Positions 35,270-43,197 of a DNA stretch of 64,000 bases are shown piece by piece. Each line of letters starts with the position of its first letter. The first letter of the stretch is position 1. Both the position numbers and the translations under genes were made by a program. A model generated the notes under the pieces. The model ran no database searches. It had not been told where the DNA came from and was given only the letters and a program-made list of their open reading frames with translations. Origin of the DNA: Roseibacterium beibuensis (lineage in GTDB: Bacteria > Pseudomonadota > Alphaproteobacteria > Rhodobacterales > Rhodobacteraceae); NCBI RefSeq assembly GCF_039542305.1, contig NZ_BAABHW010000002.1, forward strand, positions 186,001 to 250,000. Reading direction: 5' to 3'.

Positions 35270-35928
35270 CTCGCTCTCTCCATCTGTTCCAGTTCCTGTC
35301 TGGCCTCGCGGGCCACGTTCGGTTGCGGGCTCTCGGCACGGACACGCAGGAGCTCGGTTCGCAGGCTCTCCGCGACCCGCTCCTCGGCGGCTGCCAGGCT
35401 GATCGCGTGGCGGGGCCGGATCGGGGTCTCGATCCCGAGGGCCCGCGTCATGGTCAGCTCGCCGGCATGGATCAGCGCCTTGACGAGGGGCTCGGCGGCG
35501 CGGTTGTTGGTCAGCGACCGCTCGACTGCGGTCAGGTCGCCGCCGGCGGCGGAGGTCGCTCCGAGGTCCCTACGCAGTGCGTCCACGTAGGCGGGCCAAG
35601 CGGCGGCCAGCTCGGAGAGCGCGTCGTCAACTGCCTTGGCCAGCTTCGCCCGCTCGGCGGTGGTCTGGAGGGCGTTCTCGGCCCGCACAGTCCGCTGACG
35701 GCGTTCCGCGCTCGCGGCCGCCGCGCCCCGCCGTTCCTGGAGCTCGGCCAGGGCCTCGTCCACGATGGCGATGCGCTCGGCCAGAGCGGCGGCGGTCCCG
35801 CCGGGCTTCCTGCCTTCGATGATGGCCTGCTTTGCCTCGTCGCGCGCCCTGTCCAGCTCGTCGGTCAGGCGGGCGCGTTCGTCGCGCAGCTCGGCGATGC
35901 GGGTCTCAATTTCCTGTCTGTTTTTCAT
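35266..35928 (-). CDS. Coiled-coil island protein of unknown function
   Basis: A 220-aa protein starting MKNRQEIETRIAELRDERARLTDELDRARDEAKQAI, a clear coiled coil over the first 40 residues, with a second helical region (LQERRGAAAASAERRQRTVRAENALQTTAERAKLAKAVDDAL). The length and helix content recall phage scaffold or head-associated proteins, but no family is recognised. AGAGGAAC lies before the ATG at 35928. Its stop overlaps the next gene. About 184 bp upstream of it are empty. Confidence 0.65.
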   Translation of the reverse strand: MKNRQEIETRIAELRDERARLTDELDRARDEAKQAIIEGRKPGGTAAALAERIAIVDEALAELQERRGAAAASAERRQRTVRAENALQTTAERAKLAKAVDDALSELAAAWPAYVDALRRDLGATSAAGGDLTAVERSLTNNRAAEPLVKALIHAGELTMTRALGIETPIRPRHAISLAAAEERVAESLRTELLRVRAESPQPNVAREARQELEQMERAR

Positions 35929-36112
35929 CCAGTCGGGTTCCTCTCGGCTCGTGTCGGGGGGCGGACGGCACGACCCCGGAGAAGGAGTCGGGACCGCGCC
36001 GTCCGCGTGCCGGGAAGGAGGGCTGACATGAACCTCGGCACCGTCACACACTGTCGCGTCGGCTCGGCGTGGGGGACCAGCGTGTGCGTCTCGGGCGTCG
36101 ATTGTTGGCGCG

Positions 36113-36487
36113 TCACTCGGCCAGGAGGTCCAGCTCCATCTGCCGCAGCAGGTGGGTCGGGGTGCCCTTCGTGGACAGGAAGCTGCCGGGGTTGTCCTGG
36201 ACGTCGGAGCGATAGGAGCGCCAGCATCGTGCGTTCGGACAATCCACCCCCGCCGCGATGAACGCCTGCATGGCGGGGCGGACCCATCCGCGGGGGAAGC
36301 GCGTCGAGCCGTGGACGTGGTACATCGAGGCGAGGAGGCGCACCGCGTTGGCGCGCATGGTCAGGCCGGGGAGCGGCGGCCAGTCGGCCACGGCCTCCTC
36401 GACCAGGGCCTCGGCCTCCTGCTGGGTGGCGGCGTACCGTATCACCGGCAGCGGCGGGACCGGCCTCGCCTCGGTCGGCTCAGTCAT
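36113..36487 (-). CDS. Small island protein of unknown function
   Basis: A 124-aa protein. After a Pro-rich start, AATQQEAEALVEEAVADWPPLPGLTMRANAVRLLASMYHVHGSTRFPRGWVRPAMQAFIAAGVDCPNARCWRSYRSDV is compact and helical, with a possible DNA-binding end. No family recognised. Its ATG lies within the last codons of the 53-aa gene upstream (8-bp overlap), which indicates translational coupling. Confidence 0.6.
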   Translation of the reverse strand: MTEPTEARPVPPLPVIRYAATQQEAEALVEEAVADWPPLPGLTMRANAVRLLASMYHVHGSTRFPRGWVRPAMQAFIAAGVDCPNARCWRSYRSDVQDNPGSFLSTKGTPTHLLRQMELDLLAE

Positions 36488-36641
36488 CTAGCACTACGCC
36501 CATCTCAGCGAGGCGGGCGCGCTTCCTTTCCATGAGGTCGAAACGTTCCTCTTGTTGTAGCTTCACCTCGGCGAACTTGCGTTCCATCTCGGCGAGCTGT
36601 TGCTTCTCGCGCGTGATGATCCTGGTCGGCGTCTGGTCCAT
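36480..36641 (-). CDS. 53-aa coiled-coil protein
   Basis: Starts MDQTPTRIITREKQQLAEME and continues ERKFAEVKLQQEERFDLMERKRARLAEMGVVLDD. The whole chain is one charged amphipathic helix, a likely coiled coil. Support for coding: GAGGAG 7 bases before the ATG and an 8-bp overlap of its end with the next gene start. Function unknown; a small phage-type accessory or regulatory protein. Confidence 0.6.
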   Translation of the reverse strand: MDQTPTRIITREKQQLAEMERKFAEVKLQQEERFDLMERKRARLAEMGVVLDD

Positions 36642-36671
36642 CGTCGGTCTCCTCGTGAGGGTTTACGACGC

Positions 36672-36703
36672 ACGATGCCGCGCGGGCTGCTCCGCGTAAG
36701 CCA
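36672..36703. repeat. 32-bp imperfect repeat, copy 1
   Basis: Identical to 41082-41113 at about 26 of 32 positions: it starts ACGATGCCGCGCGG and ends CCGCGTAAGCCA. CGCGG and CCGCG can pair around a 6-base loop. It sits in a gene-free gap about 30 bp upstream of the 53-aa gene, so it may be a leader hairpin, operator or satellite recognition site. The rest of the gap 36704-36833 shows nothing else. Confidence 0.5.
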
Positions 36704-36833
36704 GTGAGGGCGCGCGCCTGACTGACGATCAGGGGGACCGGAAGCGACGGACCCAGCCGGATCAGGTGCTTAGGACAGTTCGACCAGGACGAGCACAGTG
36801 CCGGGCACAGGGCTGGACCGCTTCGGGCACCCG

Positions 36834-37118
36834 TCAGTCCTCGTAGAACGGGGAGGCACCGACCCACTCCAGCAGGTCGGCCCTGACTTCGTCCTCGAGG
36901 TCGATGCGCGTTCGGATGGACGCCAGGGCCGTATCTCTGGCCTCCACGTTTTCCCAGGGCACCGGCTCACGCCTTTCACGCATCTCGGTCAGGACGCCCT
37001 CCTCGCCGAACAGGTAGCCGAGGGTGACGCGCATCGTGAGGTGCGAGCCGTCCGCGAATGGCTTCGTGAGCACGCCGCCCGGCGACACCAGGGTCACGTG
37101 TGGATAGGGATCAGGCAT
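36834..37118 (-). CDS. Small island protein of unknown function
   Basis: A 94-aa acidic protein (MPDPYPHVTLVSPGGVLTK onward; RIDLEDEVRADLLEWVGASPFYED at the end). No family recognised. CGGAGACG precedes the start, which overlaps the stop of the terminase-like gene by 8 bp, so the two are translationally coupled. A head or packaging accessory role would fit the position but is speculation. Confidence 0.55.
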   Translation of the reverse strand: MPDPYPHVTLVSPGGVLTKPFADGSHLTMRVTLGYLFGEEGVLTEMRERREPVPWENVEARDTALASIRTRIDLEDEVRADLLEWVGASPFYED

Positions 37119-37758
37119 CGTCGTCTCCGTCGGGCTCGTGTGTCGTCCCCTGGATCACCTCGGCGTCATCGACGCCCGGATGTGCACCCGGAGCCTCGGG
37201 ATTGCCCAGGGGTCTCCGTATGGACCCGGTGGTGCCGCCGACGAGCTTGGGCTTCCGGGTCGGAAGCTCGTTGTGCACGTTCGTCTGGTTGTTGATCTGG
37301 ACGTTGGTCTGGGCCGGGCCGTCCGCGGAGCTCATGCGGAGGGCCAGCAGCTTCGTAAGCACCCGTGGGTCCACGTGGCTGGTCTCGAAGCGGTGGACCA
37401 CCTCGAAGTCGTCATCCAGCTCGGGCCTGCCGGTCTTCGGGTCGATCACCGGCACCCACCTGCCCGTGCCCATCTCCAGGGCCGTCTGGACCACGCGCTG
37501 GGTGAGCTCCTCCTCGAAGGCGGTCACCGCGTCGTCCCACGCCTCCGCGAAGTCGGGGTTCTTGGCCCGGCGGTCGTAGAAGGTGCGCCGGGTGAGGCCA
37601 GTCATGTTGGCGGCGTAGGTGACGTGCCCGAACTGCCTCAGGTAGCCGAGGAACTCGTCGCCCTTCTCGCCGTACACCTGGGCCACGACCGGGGCCAGTT
37701 GGCTCGGCCTGTGTGGATCGGGCGCCGGCCTGATCCTGTTCATCCGCATGATGCTCAC
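37111..37758 (-). CDS. Terminase small-subunit-like protein
   Basis: A 215-aa protein. The first 70 residues (VVAQVYGEKGDEFLGYLRQFGHVTYAANMTGLTRRTFYDRRAKNPDFAEAWDDA) have the helix-turn-helix layout of phage small terminases, G-h-V-x-x-A-A-x-x-x-G-h-x-R-x-x-h-Y-x-R-R. A helical assembly region follows, then a hydrophilic tail. TerS proteins bind cos/pac DNA; satellites use one to redirect helper packaging. A GTG start (37758) is chosen since GGAG lies 8 bases upstream; the ATG three codons in is the alternative. No large terminase is present in the island. Confidence 0.65.
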   Translation of the reverse strand: MSIMRMNRIRPAPDPHRPSQLAPVVAQVYGEKGDEFLGYLRQFGHVTYAANMTGLTRRTFYDRRAKNPDFAEAWDDAVTAFEEELTQRVVQTALEMGTGRWVPVIDPKTGRPELDDDFEVVHRFETSHVDPRVLTKLLALRMSSADGPAQTNVQINNQTNVHNELPTRKPKLVGGTTGSIRRPLGNPEAPGAHPGVDDAEVIQGTTHEPDGDDDA

Positions 37759-38069
37759 GCTGGTTACTCCTATTCGACCTGATCGAGCTCCTCGCTTCAC
37801 GCCATCTCGGGGGCCGAGGGGGCCGCCGTGTGCGGCATCCGCGGTGCTCGTGGCTGTGCTTGGAGGGGCGTCGCCCGGGCAAGCCCCTGACTCGATTGCC
37901 CTTCCTTTCGCGAGGCCCCCTGATCGTGTATCGGAGGGGCGCCCTTTGGTGGGCAGGCGGGCGGGCGTCGAGGTTTTTCCGGGCGGCTCGCTCCTCACTG
38001 TTCGAGGTCAGGATGCCACGTCCCGTCGGCGTCGTACGCCAGCGAATACACATGTGAGCGAGCCTACCT

Positions 38070-38086
38070 CTCACTGGCGTGAGGTC
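38070..38086. repeat. Imperfect palindrome, left copy
   Basis: CTCACTGGCGTGAGGTC has CTCAC and GTGAG as arms. It shares TCAC-n3/4-GGCGTGARGTC with the copy at 38407-38428. The two copies bracket the iteron cluster, so they may be binding sites for a replication or excisionase-type regulator. Confidence 0.45.
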
Positions 38087-38119
38087 GGGACACAGAGGGG
38101 GCCTGGCCCCCGTTCGGCC

Positions 38120-38392
38120 TAAGTGTCATAGCGTCCTGAAAGCGTCCTTCAGTATCTTATTGTTTTTATTACCTAAATGACACTAAGACACTTAGGACAC
38201 TTAATATTGCATTTCGGCTTTCTGAACGACCAGGCAAGCCGCACCGAATTCGGCGAAGGGAGCGACCAGAGCGAGACGCAAAAAGCCACGAAACCAGAAC
38301 CTATGCGTCATAGCGCCCTAGCGTCTTTTTCGCTTCCGAAACATGCGCTTAGGCCAGGACGCTTATATTATGCAAGCGTCCTAAGCGTCCTG
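38120..38392. other. Iteron-rich, AT-rich region: putative replication origin
   Basis: The 752-bp gap before the primase gene end holds no credible gene. It has four exact AGCGTCCT octamers (38130, 38141, 38375, 38384), an inverted AGGACGCT (38356), and close variants: AGTGTCAT (38122) with its inverted ATGACACT (38177), AGGACACT (38194), AGCGCCCT (38312), AGCGTCTT (38320). Pairs are 9-11 bp apart, about one helical turn, around AT-rich runs (CTTATTGTTTTTATTACC, TTATATTATG). This is the pattern of initiator-binding iterons beside a DNA-unwinding element. Between 37759 and 38069 I see nothing further. Confidence 0.6.
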
Positions 38393-38406
38393 AGGGGCAG
38401 CTCTGA

Positions 38407-38428
38407 GACCTCACACAGGCGTGAAGTC
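38407..38428. repeat. Imperfect palindrome, right copy
   Basis: GACCTCAC and GTGAAGTC are arms with a single mismatch around a 6-base centre. See the left copy at 38070. It lies about 83 bp from the primase gene end. Confidence 0.45.
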
Positions 38429-38510
38429 AGGTGCTCGTTCAGGTCAAACACACCGAAAAGGAAGCCCGATGGCAAGATGGGACCGCTACCGTGGGCGGTC
38501 CCCACGCCAG

Positions 38511-40751
38511 TTAGTCGAACAGCTCAAAGGCGCCAGAGCGTGCCTCGAACTTGGCCCGGGCATCGTCCAGGGCGGGCAGGTTCCAGGTGCGTTCTGAGCC
38601 ACCCTCCCGTTTGCCTGTCGTCAGGCCCACGAGCCGCTTGCCCTCTTTGACCAGAGCCCTGTGCGTGGCCCTCTCGCTGCGGAGCTGGTTGCGGCGGAGG
38701 AAGCCGTCAAAGGCCTCGACGGTTGCGTCTTTCTCCTGTGGGCCGAGCACCACGGCGCCCGTGCGCCAGTCGATCTCTCTACCATCTGCGTCGAAGCCGA
38801 CCGGCAGCTCGCCCGAACCCAGCAGCTCGAACCAGAAGCGCGCGGCGGGCTTCATGCTCCTCAGCTTCTGGTCGGCCAGCGCCCGTGTCTGCGGTATCTC
38901 CATCGACGGGCGCCACCCCTTCAGGTCCATGGCAAGCAGGTCATGGGCCATCCCGGCGAGGCCGCCTTGGTCCATCTGCCGTCCGAGCCTGCCGAAGTAC
39001 TCGTGGTCCTGGCGACGTCTGTCCGATACGTCCGACACGAAGAAGCGCCTCGCCTCGGGTCCCGCCGGCACGATCCACTCCTCGTTGGAGGCCAGCATCA
39101 TGTGGAACATGTTCCTGCCCTGCGTGATGTCCCGCCCCTTGGCCTCGTAGGACAGGATCGGCTCGGTCACGAGCTGCTTGAGCACGCCCTCGCCCTCCTT
39201 GTCGCCGGGCCAGACCGCCTCGTCGGCGAACAGGAACACGCAGTTGCGTAGGTGCGAGTTGAAGCGCCCCGCGAACTGCGAACGGTGCGAGACCGTCAGC
39301 CCGTGCTGGCCGGCGATGCGCATCAGCGACCTGCCCAGGGTGCCCTTGCCGGTGCCCTCCTCGCCGCGGAACGCGATGGCGACCTCGGGCGTCTCCCAGG
39401 GCCTCTGTAACATGTAGGCGATCCAGCGGAGGACGTACTCCTCCGAGGCCGCGTCGCCGTCGCAGAGAACCTCTCCGATCAGCTCGCGCATCATCGACCA
39501 GTCGCCCGGCGCGGGCTCGACGGCCCACCCCTTCCAAAGGTTCAGCTTGCCTTTGTTGTGCGCCAGGCCCTGAGGGTCCATCACGATGCCTGGGTACTTG
39601 CGTCGATGCGGGCTCGACAGCCACAGGTCCGCCTTGCTGATCCGCTTCTTCTCGCCGATCTGCGCCAGGGTCTCGTCCTCGAAGTAGTGCCGGAACGCCT
39701 CGCGGCTCAGCCTGGTCCAGGCGGTGCGCCCCTCGAATATCGGGTCGGGCTCCTCCATGAAGACCTGGAACTGTCCGCCGTCCAGGACGGCGCAGAACCG
39801 CTCGTTCATCTCCTTCACGACGCGGGTCATAGGGTTCCCGCCGCCTTCGGGCTGCGCACCCTCCGGCAGGTCGCCAGCCTCTACCACGTCGTCGAAGTCG
39901 TTGGCTATCCCGGCCTCGCGGGTGGCGAGGTAGTCTCGGGCGATCTTCTCGACCTGGGCTTCCAGCCTGTCGCCGTACTTCTCGACGGCGAAGCCGCAGT
40001 GCTCGGCGAGGACAGAAAGCGCCGAAGCGGCCGACAGGCCACGGGCGAGGAGCTGCCAGACCAGGGACGCGACGGCCTCCGACCGTTCACCCGGACCGAC
40101 CGGCTCCACGAGGCGATCACGCAGGGCCTCAGGTAGTTCGTCGAATTCCACGTCGGCGCCATCGTCCCAGTCCAGGGCAACGTCGTCCGAAGCTGCGGCG
40201 CCCCCGCTCGTCCTTATGCCCGCGAAGGCCAACGGGGACAGGCGGCGACCGTCACGCATCCTGCCCTCCTCGACGGCGCGGGCGAGCAGCGTGACCGACT
40301 GCGGGTTCAACCGCACCTGTCCGCCTTGCGTCCTGAGCTCGCCCTCCGCCTCGCCCTCGATCGGGTCCACCACCCGGAACTTCCAATTGCCCACGGCGTC
40401 GGCGGCGTCGCAGCGGACCCAAACGTGGCCTTTGCGGGCGCTGCCAGATGACGACGGGGTGGTGACGGCGTGCGCGTCACCGGCCCACTCGACCCCGACA
40501 TCCGGCCCGTCGCCGTGGTCGCAGTCCAGTACGACGCAGCCCAGGGATGCGGGCTGCACGCCGACCGAGTTGTCCGCCGAGCGGCCCAGGTGCTCCAGGA
40601 CCTCGGCTAGCGTTGGGCGCAGTTTCGGCCAGTCCTTCTGGAAGGCGTTCTTGCCCCTCAGCAGGACGTAGGCTGGCTCTATGTCGGTCTCTCGGCAGGC
40701 GGCGTGCAGCGAGCGCAGGCCCGCCCGGGTCGCCTCAGATTGTCCCGCCAT
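38511..40751 (-). CDS. Primase-polymerase/superfamily 3 helicase replication protein
   Basis: A 746-aa protein. The N-terminus fits an archaeo-eukaryotic primase-polymerase: VVLDCDHGD gives Asp76 and Asp78, and SARKGHVWV gives His109. The C-terminal half is an SF3/DUF5906-type helicase: Walker A FRGEEGTGKGT near residue 462, CVFLFADEAVW (Walker B), and ASNEEWIVPAGPEARRFFV (motif C/Arg finger). Such primase-helicases start replication of P4-like and PICI satellites and of some plasmids. It starts 4 bp after the excisionase-like gene and is followed by the iteron region. Confidence 0.88.
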   Translation of the reverse strand: MAGQSEATRAGLRSLHAACRETDIEPAYVLLRGKNAFQKDWPKLRPTLAEVLEHLGRSADNSVGVQPASLGCVVLDCDHGDGPDVGVEWAGDAHAVTTPSSSGSARKGHVWVRCDAADAVGNWKFRVVDPIEGEAEGELRTQGGQVRLNPQSVTLLARAVEEGRMRDGRRLSPLAFAGIRTSGGAAASDDVALDWDDGADVEFDELPEALRDRLVEPVGPGERSEAVASLVWQLLARGLSAASALSVLAEHCGFAVEKYGDRLEAQVEKIARDYLATREAGIANDFDDVVEAGDLPEGAQPEGGGNPMTRVVKEMNERFCAVLDGGQFQVFMEEPDPIFEGRTAWTRLSREAFRHYFEDETLAQIGEKKRISKADLWLSSPHRRKYPGIVMDPQGLAHNKGKLNLWKGWAVEPAPGDWSMMRELIGEVLCDGDAASEEYVLRWIAYMLQRPWETPEVAIAFRGEEGTGKGTLGRSLMRIAGQHGLTVSHRSQFAGRFNSHLRNCVFLFADEAVWPGDKEGEGVLKQLVTEPILSYEAKGRDITQGRNMFHMMLASNEEWIVPAGPEARRFFVSDVSDRRRQDHEYFGRLGRQMDQGGLAGMAHDLLAMDLKGWRPSMEIPQTRALADQKLRSMKPAARFWFELLGSGELPVGFDADGREIDWRTGAVVLGPQEKDATVEAFDGFLRRNQLRSERATHRALVKEGKRLVGLTTGKREGGSERTWNLPALDDARAKFEARSGAFELFD

Positions 40752-40754
40752 GGC

Positions 40755-41000
40755 TCAGCCCCGCCGTCCCGCGAGGTATGCATCGACGGCGGCACGCGGA
40801 TAGTAGGGCTCGCGGCCGACCTTGACGAAGTCGGGACCGAGCGCGTCCCGGCCCTTCAGCCGGCGCGATCGGTACTGCGCCAGGGTGTTGAGGGTGTGGC
40901 CGGTCATCCGGGCGACCTCGGCGGGGGTCAGGAGGTCGGGTCCCGGGGCGAACGAGGGTACGGCGGGGACGGCCGTGGCGGTATTGTTCTTCTCAGTCAT
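40755..41000 (-). CDS. Small excisionase/MerR-type HTH protein
   Basis: An 81-aa protein. LLTPAEVARMTGHTLNTLAQYRSRRLKGRDALGPDFVKVGREPYYPRAAVDAYLAG is the helix-wing pattern of AlpA/excisionase-family DNA-binding domains (h-x-x-x-E-V-A-x-x-h-x-V-x-x-x-T-h-x-x-Y-R). In satellites such proteins act as excisionase or as activator of the replication operon. GGAAGACC lies before the ATG. The primase gene follows 3 bp later. Confidence 0.75.
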   Translation of the reverse strand: MTEKNNTATAVPAVPSFAPGPDLLTPAEVARMTGHTLNTLAQYRSRRLKGRDALGPDFVKVGREPYYPRAAVDAYLAGRRG

Positions 41001-41081
41001 GTGGTCTTCCTAATCTCGCATGGTGGATCAAGAGGCCGGTCGTCGTCAGGCGGTGAGGGCGACCGGCTCACTCTCTCTGAA

Positions 41082-41113
41082 ACGATGCCGCGCGGACGCG
41101 CCCGCGTATGCCA
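41082..41113. repeat. 32-bp imperfect repeat, copy 2
   Basis: Second copy of the 36672-36703 element: it starts ACGATGCCGCGCGG and ends CCGCGTATGCCA. It lies in the 205-bp gene-free gap, about 80 bp upstream of the excisionase-like gene. Both copies thus precede the start of a minus-strand gene group. Confidence 0.5.
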
Positions 41114-41205
41114 ACGTGGGTAGCCCGCGCTCCAAGTGCTGGCAGACCGCCGGGCGGCGAGGCGGCCTTGGCGAGTTCCGGCGCTGGTGGTCGGGCTGGC
41201 GCGGT

Positions 41206-41664
41206 TTAGGGACGCGAACGGTCGAAGTCGCGCCTTATGCGTCGCGCCTCACGTTCAAGCCGCGCCTCCACCTTCGACCACTCCCGCGGTGCCCGGCGCT
41301 TGGCCTCCTCGACCAGGACCGGATCCTCCCAGAAGTCGGCGTTCTCGTCCGGTGGTGAACGCAACGCCCCGGCGGCGTCGTCGAGATGCACGCGAACGGT
41401 CCGTGGCCTCCCGTCGGTCACGTCCAGGGTCTCCACACACACGGGGAACCGGCCGAGCCTGCGGGCGATCAGCCGCAGCGTGTGGCAGTCCATGCCGTTG
41501 AAGCCGACGCGGTAGCAGGCCTCGACGATCCCGTCGCAGGCTTCCATCGACCTGATCTCGGGGACTACTTCGAGCATCCGCTCCGCAAGCACTGCACGCT
41601 CCTCCTCGTTAGAGTAGTCGGGGTCGGGCTCGCGCTGTTGGTCGTAGGAGCGCGTCCGGATCAC
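41206..41664 (-). CDS. Island protein of unknown function
   Basis: A 152-aa charged protein. SNEEERAVLAERMLEVVPEIRSMEACDGIVEACYRVGFNGMDCHTLRLIARRLGRFP is helical; the C-terminus is strongly basic and helical (EEAKRRAPREWSKVEARLEREARRIRRDFDRSRP). No family recognised. It overlaps the stop of the upstream AlpA-like gene by 4 bp, so the two are translated together. Confidence 0.6.
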   Translation of the reverse strand: MIRTRSYDQQREPDPDYSNEEERAVLAERMLEVVPEIRSMEACDGIVEACYRVGFNGMDCHTLRLIARRLGRFPVCVETLDVTDGRPRTVRVHLDDAAGALRSPPDENADFWEDPVLVEEAKRRAPREWSKVEARLEREARRIRRDFDRSRP

Positions 41665-41861
41665 GCCGCGCCCTCCCGCATGTAGGCGTCGAGGTCCTCC
41701 ACCTCGTACCGCACCAGCCTACCACCGAGCAGGTGGTATCGCGGGCCCTCGCCGCGTGAGCGCCAGTTGCGCATGGTCCCGCCTGAGACGCTCAGGTAGG
41801 CGGCGGCCTGCTCGGTGGTCATCCACGGGCTGGCCGTGGTCTTGTTCGATTGTGCTTGCAT
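41661..41861 (-). CDS. AlpA-like helix-turn-helix protein
   Basis: A 66-aa protein. PWMTTEQAAAYLSVSGGTMRNWRSRGEGPRYHLLGGRLVRYEVEDLDAYMREG is the HTH_17/AlpA excisionase-type winged helix: E-Q-A-A-x-Y-L-x-V-S-x-x-T-h-x-x-W, then R-Y-x-x-x-D-L. It is probably the excisionase or operon activator of the island. GAGGAGGA precedes the ATG, which sits inside the palindrome CTTGCATGCAAG. It follows int on the same strand. Confidence 0.78.
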   Translation of the reverse strand: MQAQSNKTTASPWMTTEQAAAYLSVSGGTMRNWRSRGEGPRYHLLGGRLVRYEVEDLDAYMREGAA

Positions 41862-41875
41862 GCAAGTCCTCCTCG

Positions 41876-41892
41876 CGCGGGGAGACCCCGCG
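41876..41892 (-). promoter_or_regulatory. GC hairpin between int and the AlpA-like gene
   Basis: CGCGGGG and CCCCGCG form a perfect 7-bp stem with a 3-base loop, ending just before the ribosome site of the AlpA-like gene. No T-run follows, so an attenuator or RNA-processing role is more likely than a simple terminator. The rest of the 164-bp gap shows no gene. Confidence 0.4.
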
Positions 41893-42025
41893 TCGTCGGT
41901 GTGCTCGATTGTGGGTTCGGTGGGTGAGGCCCCGGCCCCGATTCGTCATCCGGGGTCGGTCTGTGTCACCCGATGCAAGCAGAATACGCGCCCGAGGGCC
42001 GCTTGGGGACTATTGTTTCGAGCGC

Positions 42026-43192
42026 TCAGGCCCCCACCGCGCGGTCCATTTGGACCACGTTAACGGGTGCGACGCCCGCCTCCCGCAGGATCAGGGCCTC
42101 GTAGGCCGCGGCGTGCGGTCGGAGCGCCTCGACGAGGTGCGCCTGGTGCACGTAGCCGCCGCTGGCGCCGGGCAGACGCTGGCCCAGCAGCAGCGCGGAC
42201 TCCGCGTATGGCACGCCGGCGGCGATCATCAGGGTCCGTGCATGGTGCCGGAGCTCGTGCGGGCTCGGCACGCCCTCCCGCCGACGCGGGGCCTCGACGT
42301 GACCGGTCTTGCTGACTGTAGAGGGCCACAGCCATTCGCTGCATAGCGGAACGTCCGCCTCCATCCTCTCCGCCACCATGCGGGTCAGGTGCGGGCCCAT
42401 CGGGAAAGCCCACTCCTCCATCGTCTTCATGTGGCCGAACCGCAGGACGCCGCGTTCGAGGTCGACGTCTTCGCGCCGGATCGACAGCAGAGTCGAGCGG
42501 CGTGCGCCCGTCAGCAGGAACGCCCTTGCGAGGTCCCGTGCGCAGGGTGCCATGTCACCAGTGCGGAGCCAGAACTCCCCGACGTCCAGCTCGCCGACGC
42601 GCCGACGCTTGGGCTGCGGCACCCGAACGGCCTCGACCGGGTTCCGCTTGATCGTCTCGTCCAGCCGCATCGCCGTGTTTACCAAGGCACGCAGCGACCG
42701 CATGACCCCGGCCGCCACGGTCGGCCCGTTGCGCGTCCGCATCTGGTCGTAGAGGTCTCGGACGTCCTGGCGTGAGATGTCAGCCACGGCCCGACGCCGA
42801 AAGCGGCTCAGGTACTTCTCGACGTGGTATCGATAGTCGCTGGCGGTACGCTCGCGGAGGTCGCGCTCGGACAGGTGGGCCTCAAGCGCCTGCTCCAGGG
42901 TTATCCCGCTCTCCTCGGGGCCCGCGGTCGGGTCCACCCCGCTCTGTATCTGGTTCATCAGCTCGCGGGCCTTCTTCCTGGCCTCGGCCAGGCGGATGTG
43001 GTCGGTCTTGCCGATCTTGACCCTGACCGAACGGACCAGTCTCTTGTTGCGCCGCACGTCTCCTTGGACGGCGTAGGTGCGGGTTGTCTTGTGGGCGATG
43101 CACATGAGGCCCTTGACCTCGGTGTCGCGGTGGATGCCCGAGCCGAGCGGCAGGTCCCTGACGCGCGCCTCCGTGAACTTGAATATGGCCAT
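42026..43192 (-). CDS. int: Tyrosine recombinase integrase
   Basis: A 388-aa phage-type integrase with an N-terminal DUF4102-like arm-binding start (FTEARVRDLPLGSGIHRDTEVKGLM), a core-binding SAM-like domain (about 95-190) and a catalytic domain. Active-site residues: Arg231 (LTGARRSTLL), Lys256, His312-x2-Arg315 (HELRH) and nucleophile Tyr347 (GGYVHQ). The usual second His before the Tyr (L-x-H) is Gln338 here (LLGQRLPG). It lies 138 bp from attR, with a 10-bp inverted repeat just upstream. It should move the island in and out of tRNA-Cys. Confidence 0.93.
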   Translation of the reverse strand: MAIFKFTEARVRDLPLGSGIHRDTEVKGLMCIAHKTTRTYAVQGDVRRNKRLVRSVRVKIGKTDHIRLAEARKKARELMNQIQSGVDPTAGPEESGITLEQALEAHLSERDLRERTASDYRYHVEKYLSRFRRRAVADISRQDVRDLYDQMRTRNGPTVAAGVMRSLRALVNTAMRLDETIKRNPVEAVRVPQPKRRRVGELDVGEFWLRTGDMAPCARDLARAFLLTGARRSTLLSIRREDVDLERGVLRFGHMKTMEEWAFPMGPHLTRMVAERMEADVPLCSEWLWPSTVSKTGHVEAPRRREGVPSPHELRHHARTLMIAAGVPYAESALLLGQRLPGASGGYVHQAHLVEALRPHAAAYEALILREAGVAPVNVVQMDRAVGA

Positions 43193-43197
43193 GATAA

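Noticed and set aside
34797..35345. Alternative minus-strand frame over the coiled-coil gene
   Set aside because: Arg/Gly/Pro-rich shadow. The chosen frame has heptad structure, stop-start coupling with its neighbour and good ribosome sites.
38120..38392. CRISPR array
   Set aside because: The repeated units are only 8 bp, in both orientations, at 9-11 bp spacing, with no spacers and no cas genes; it fits iterons.
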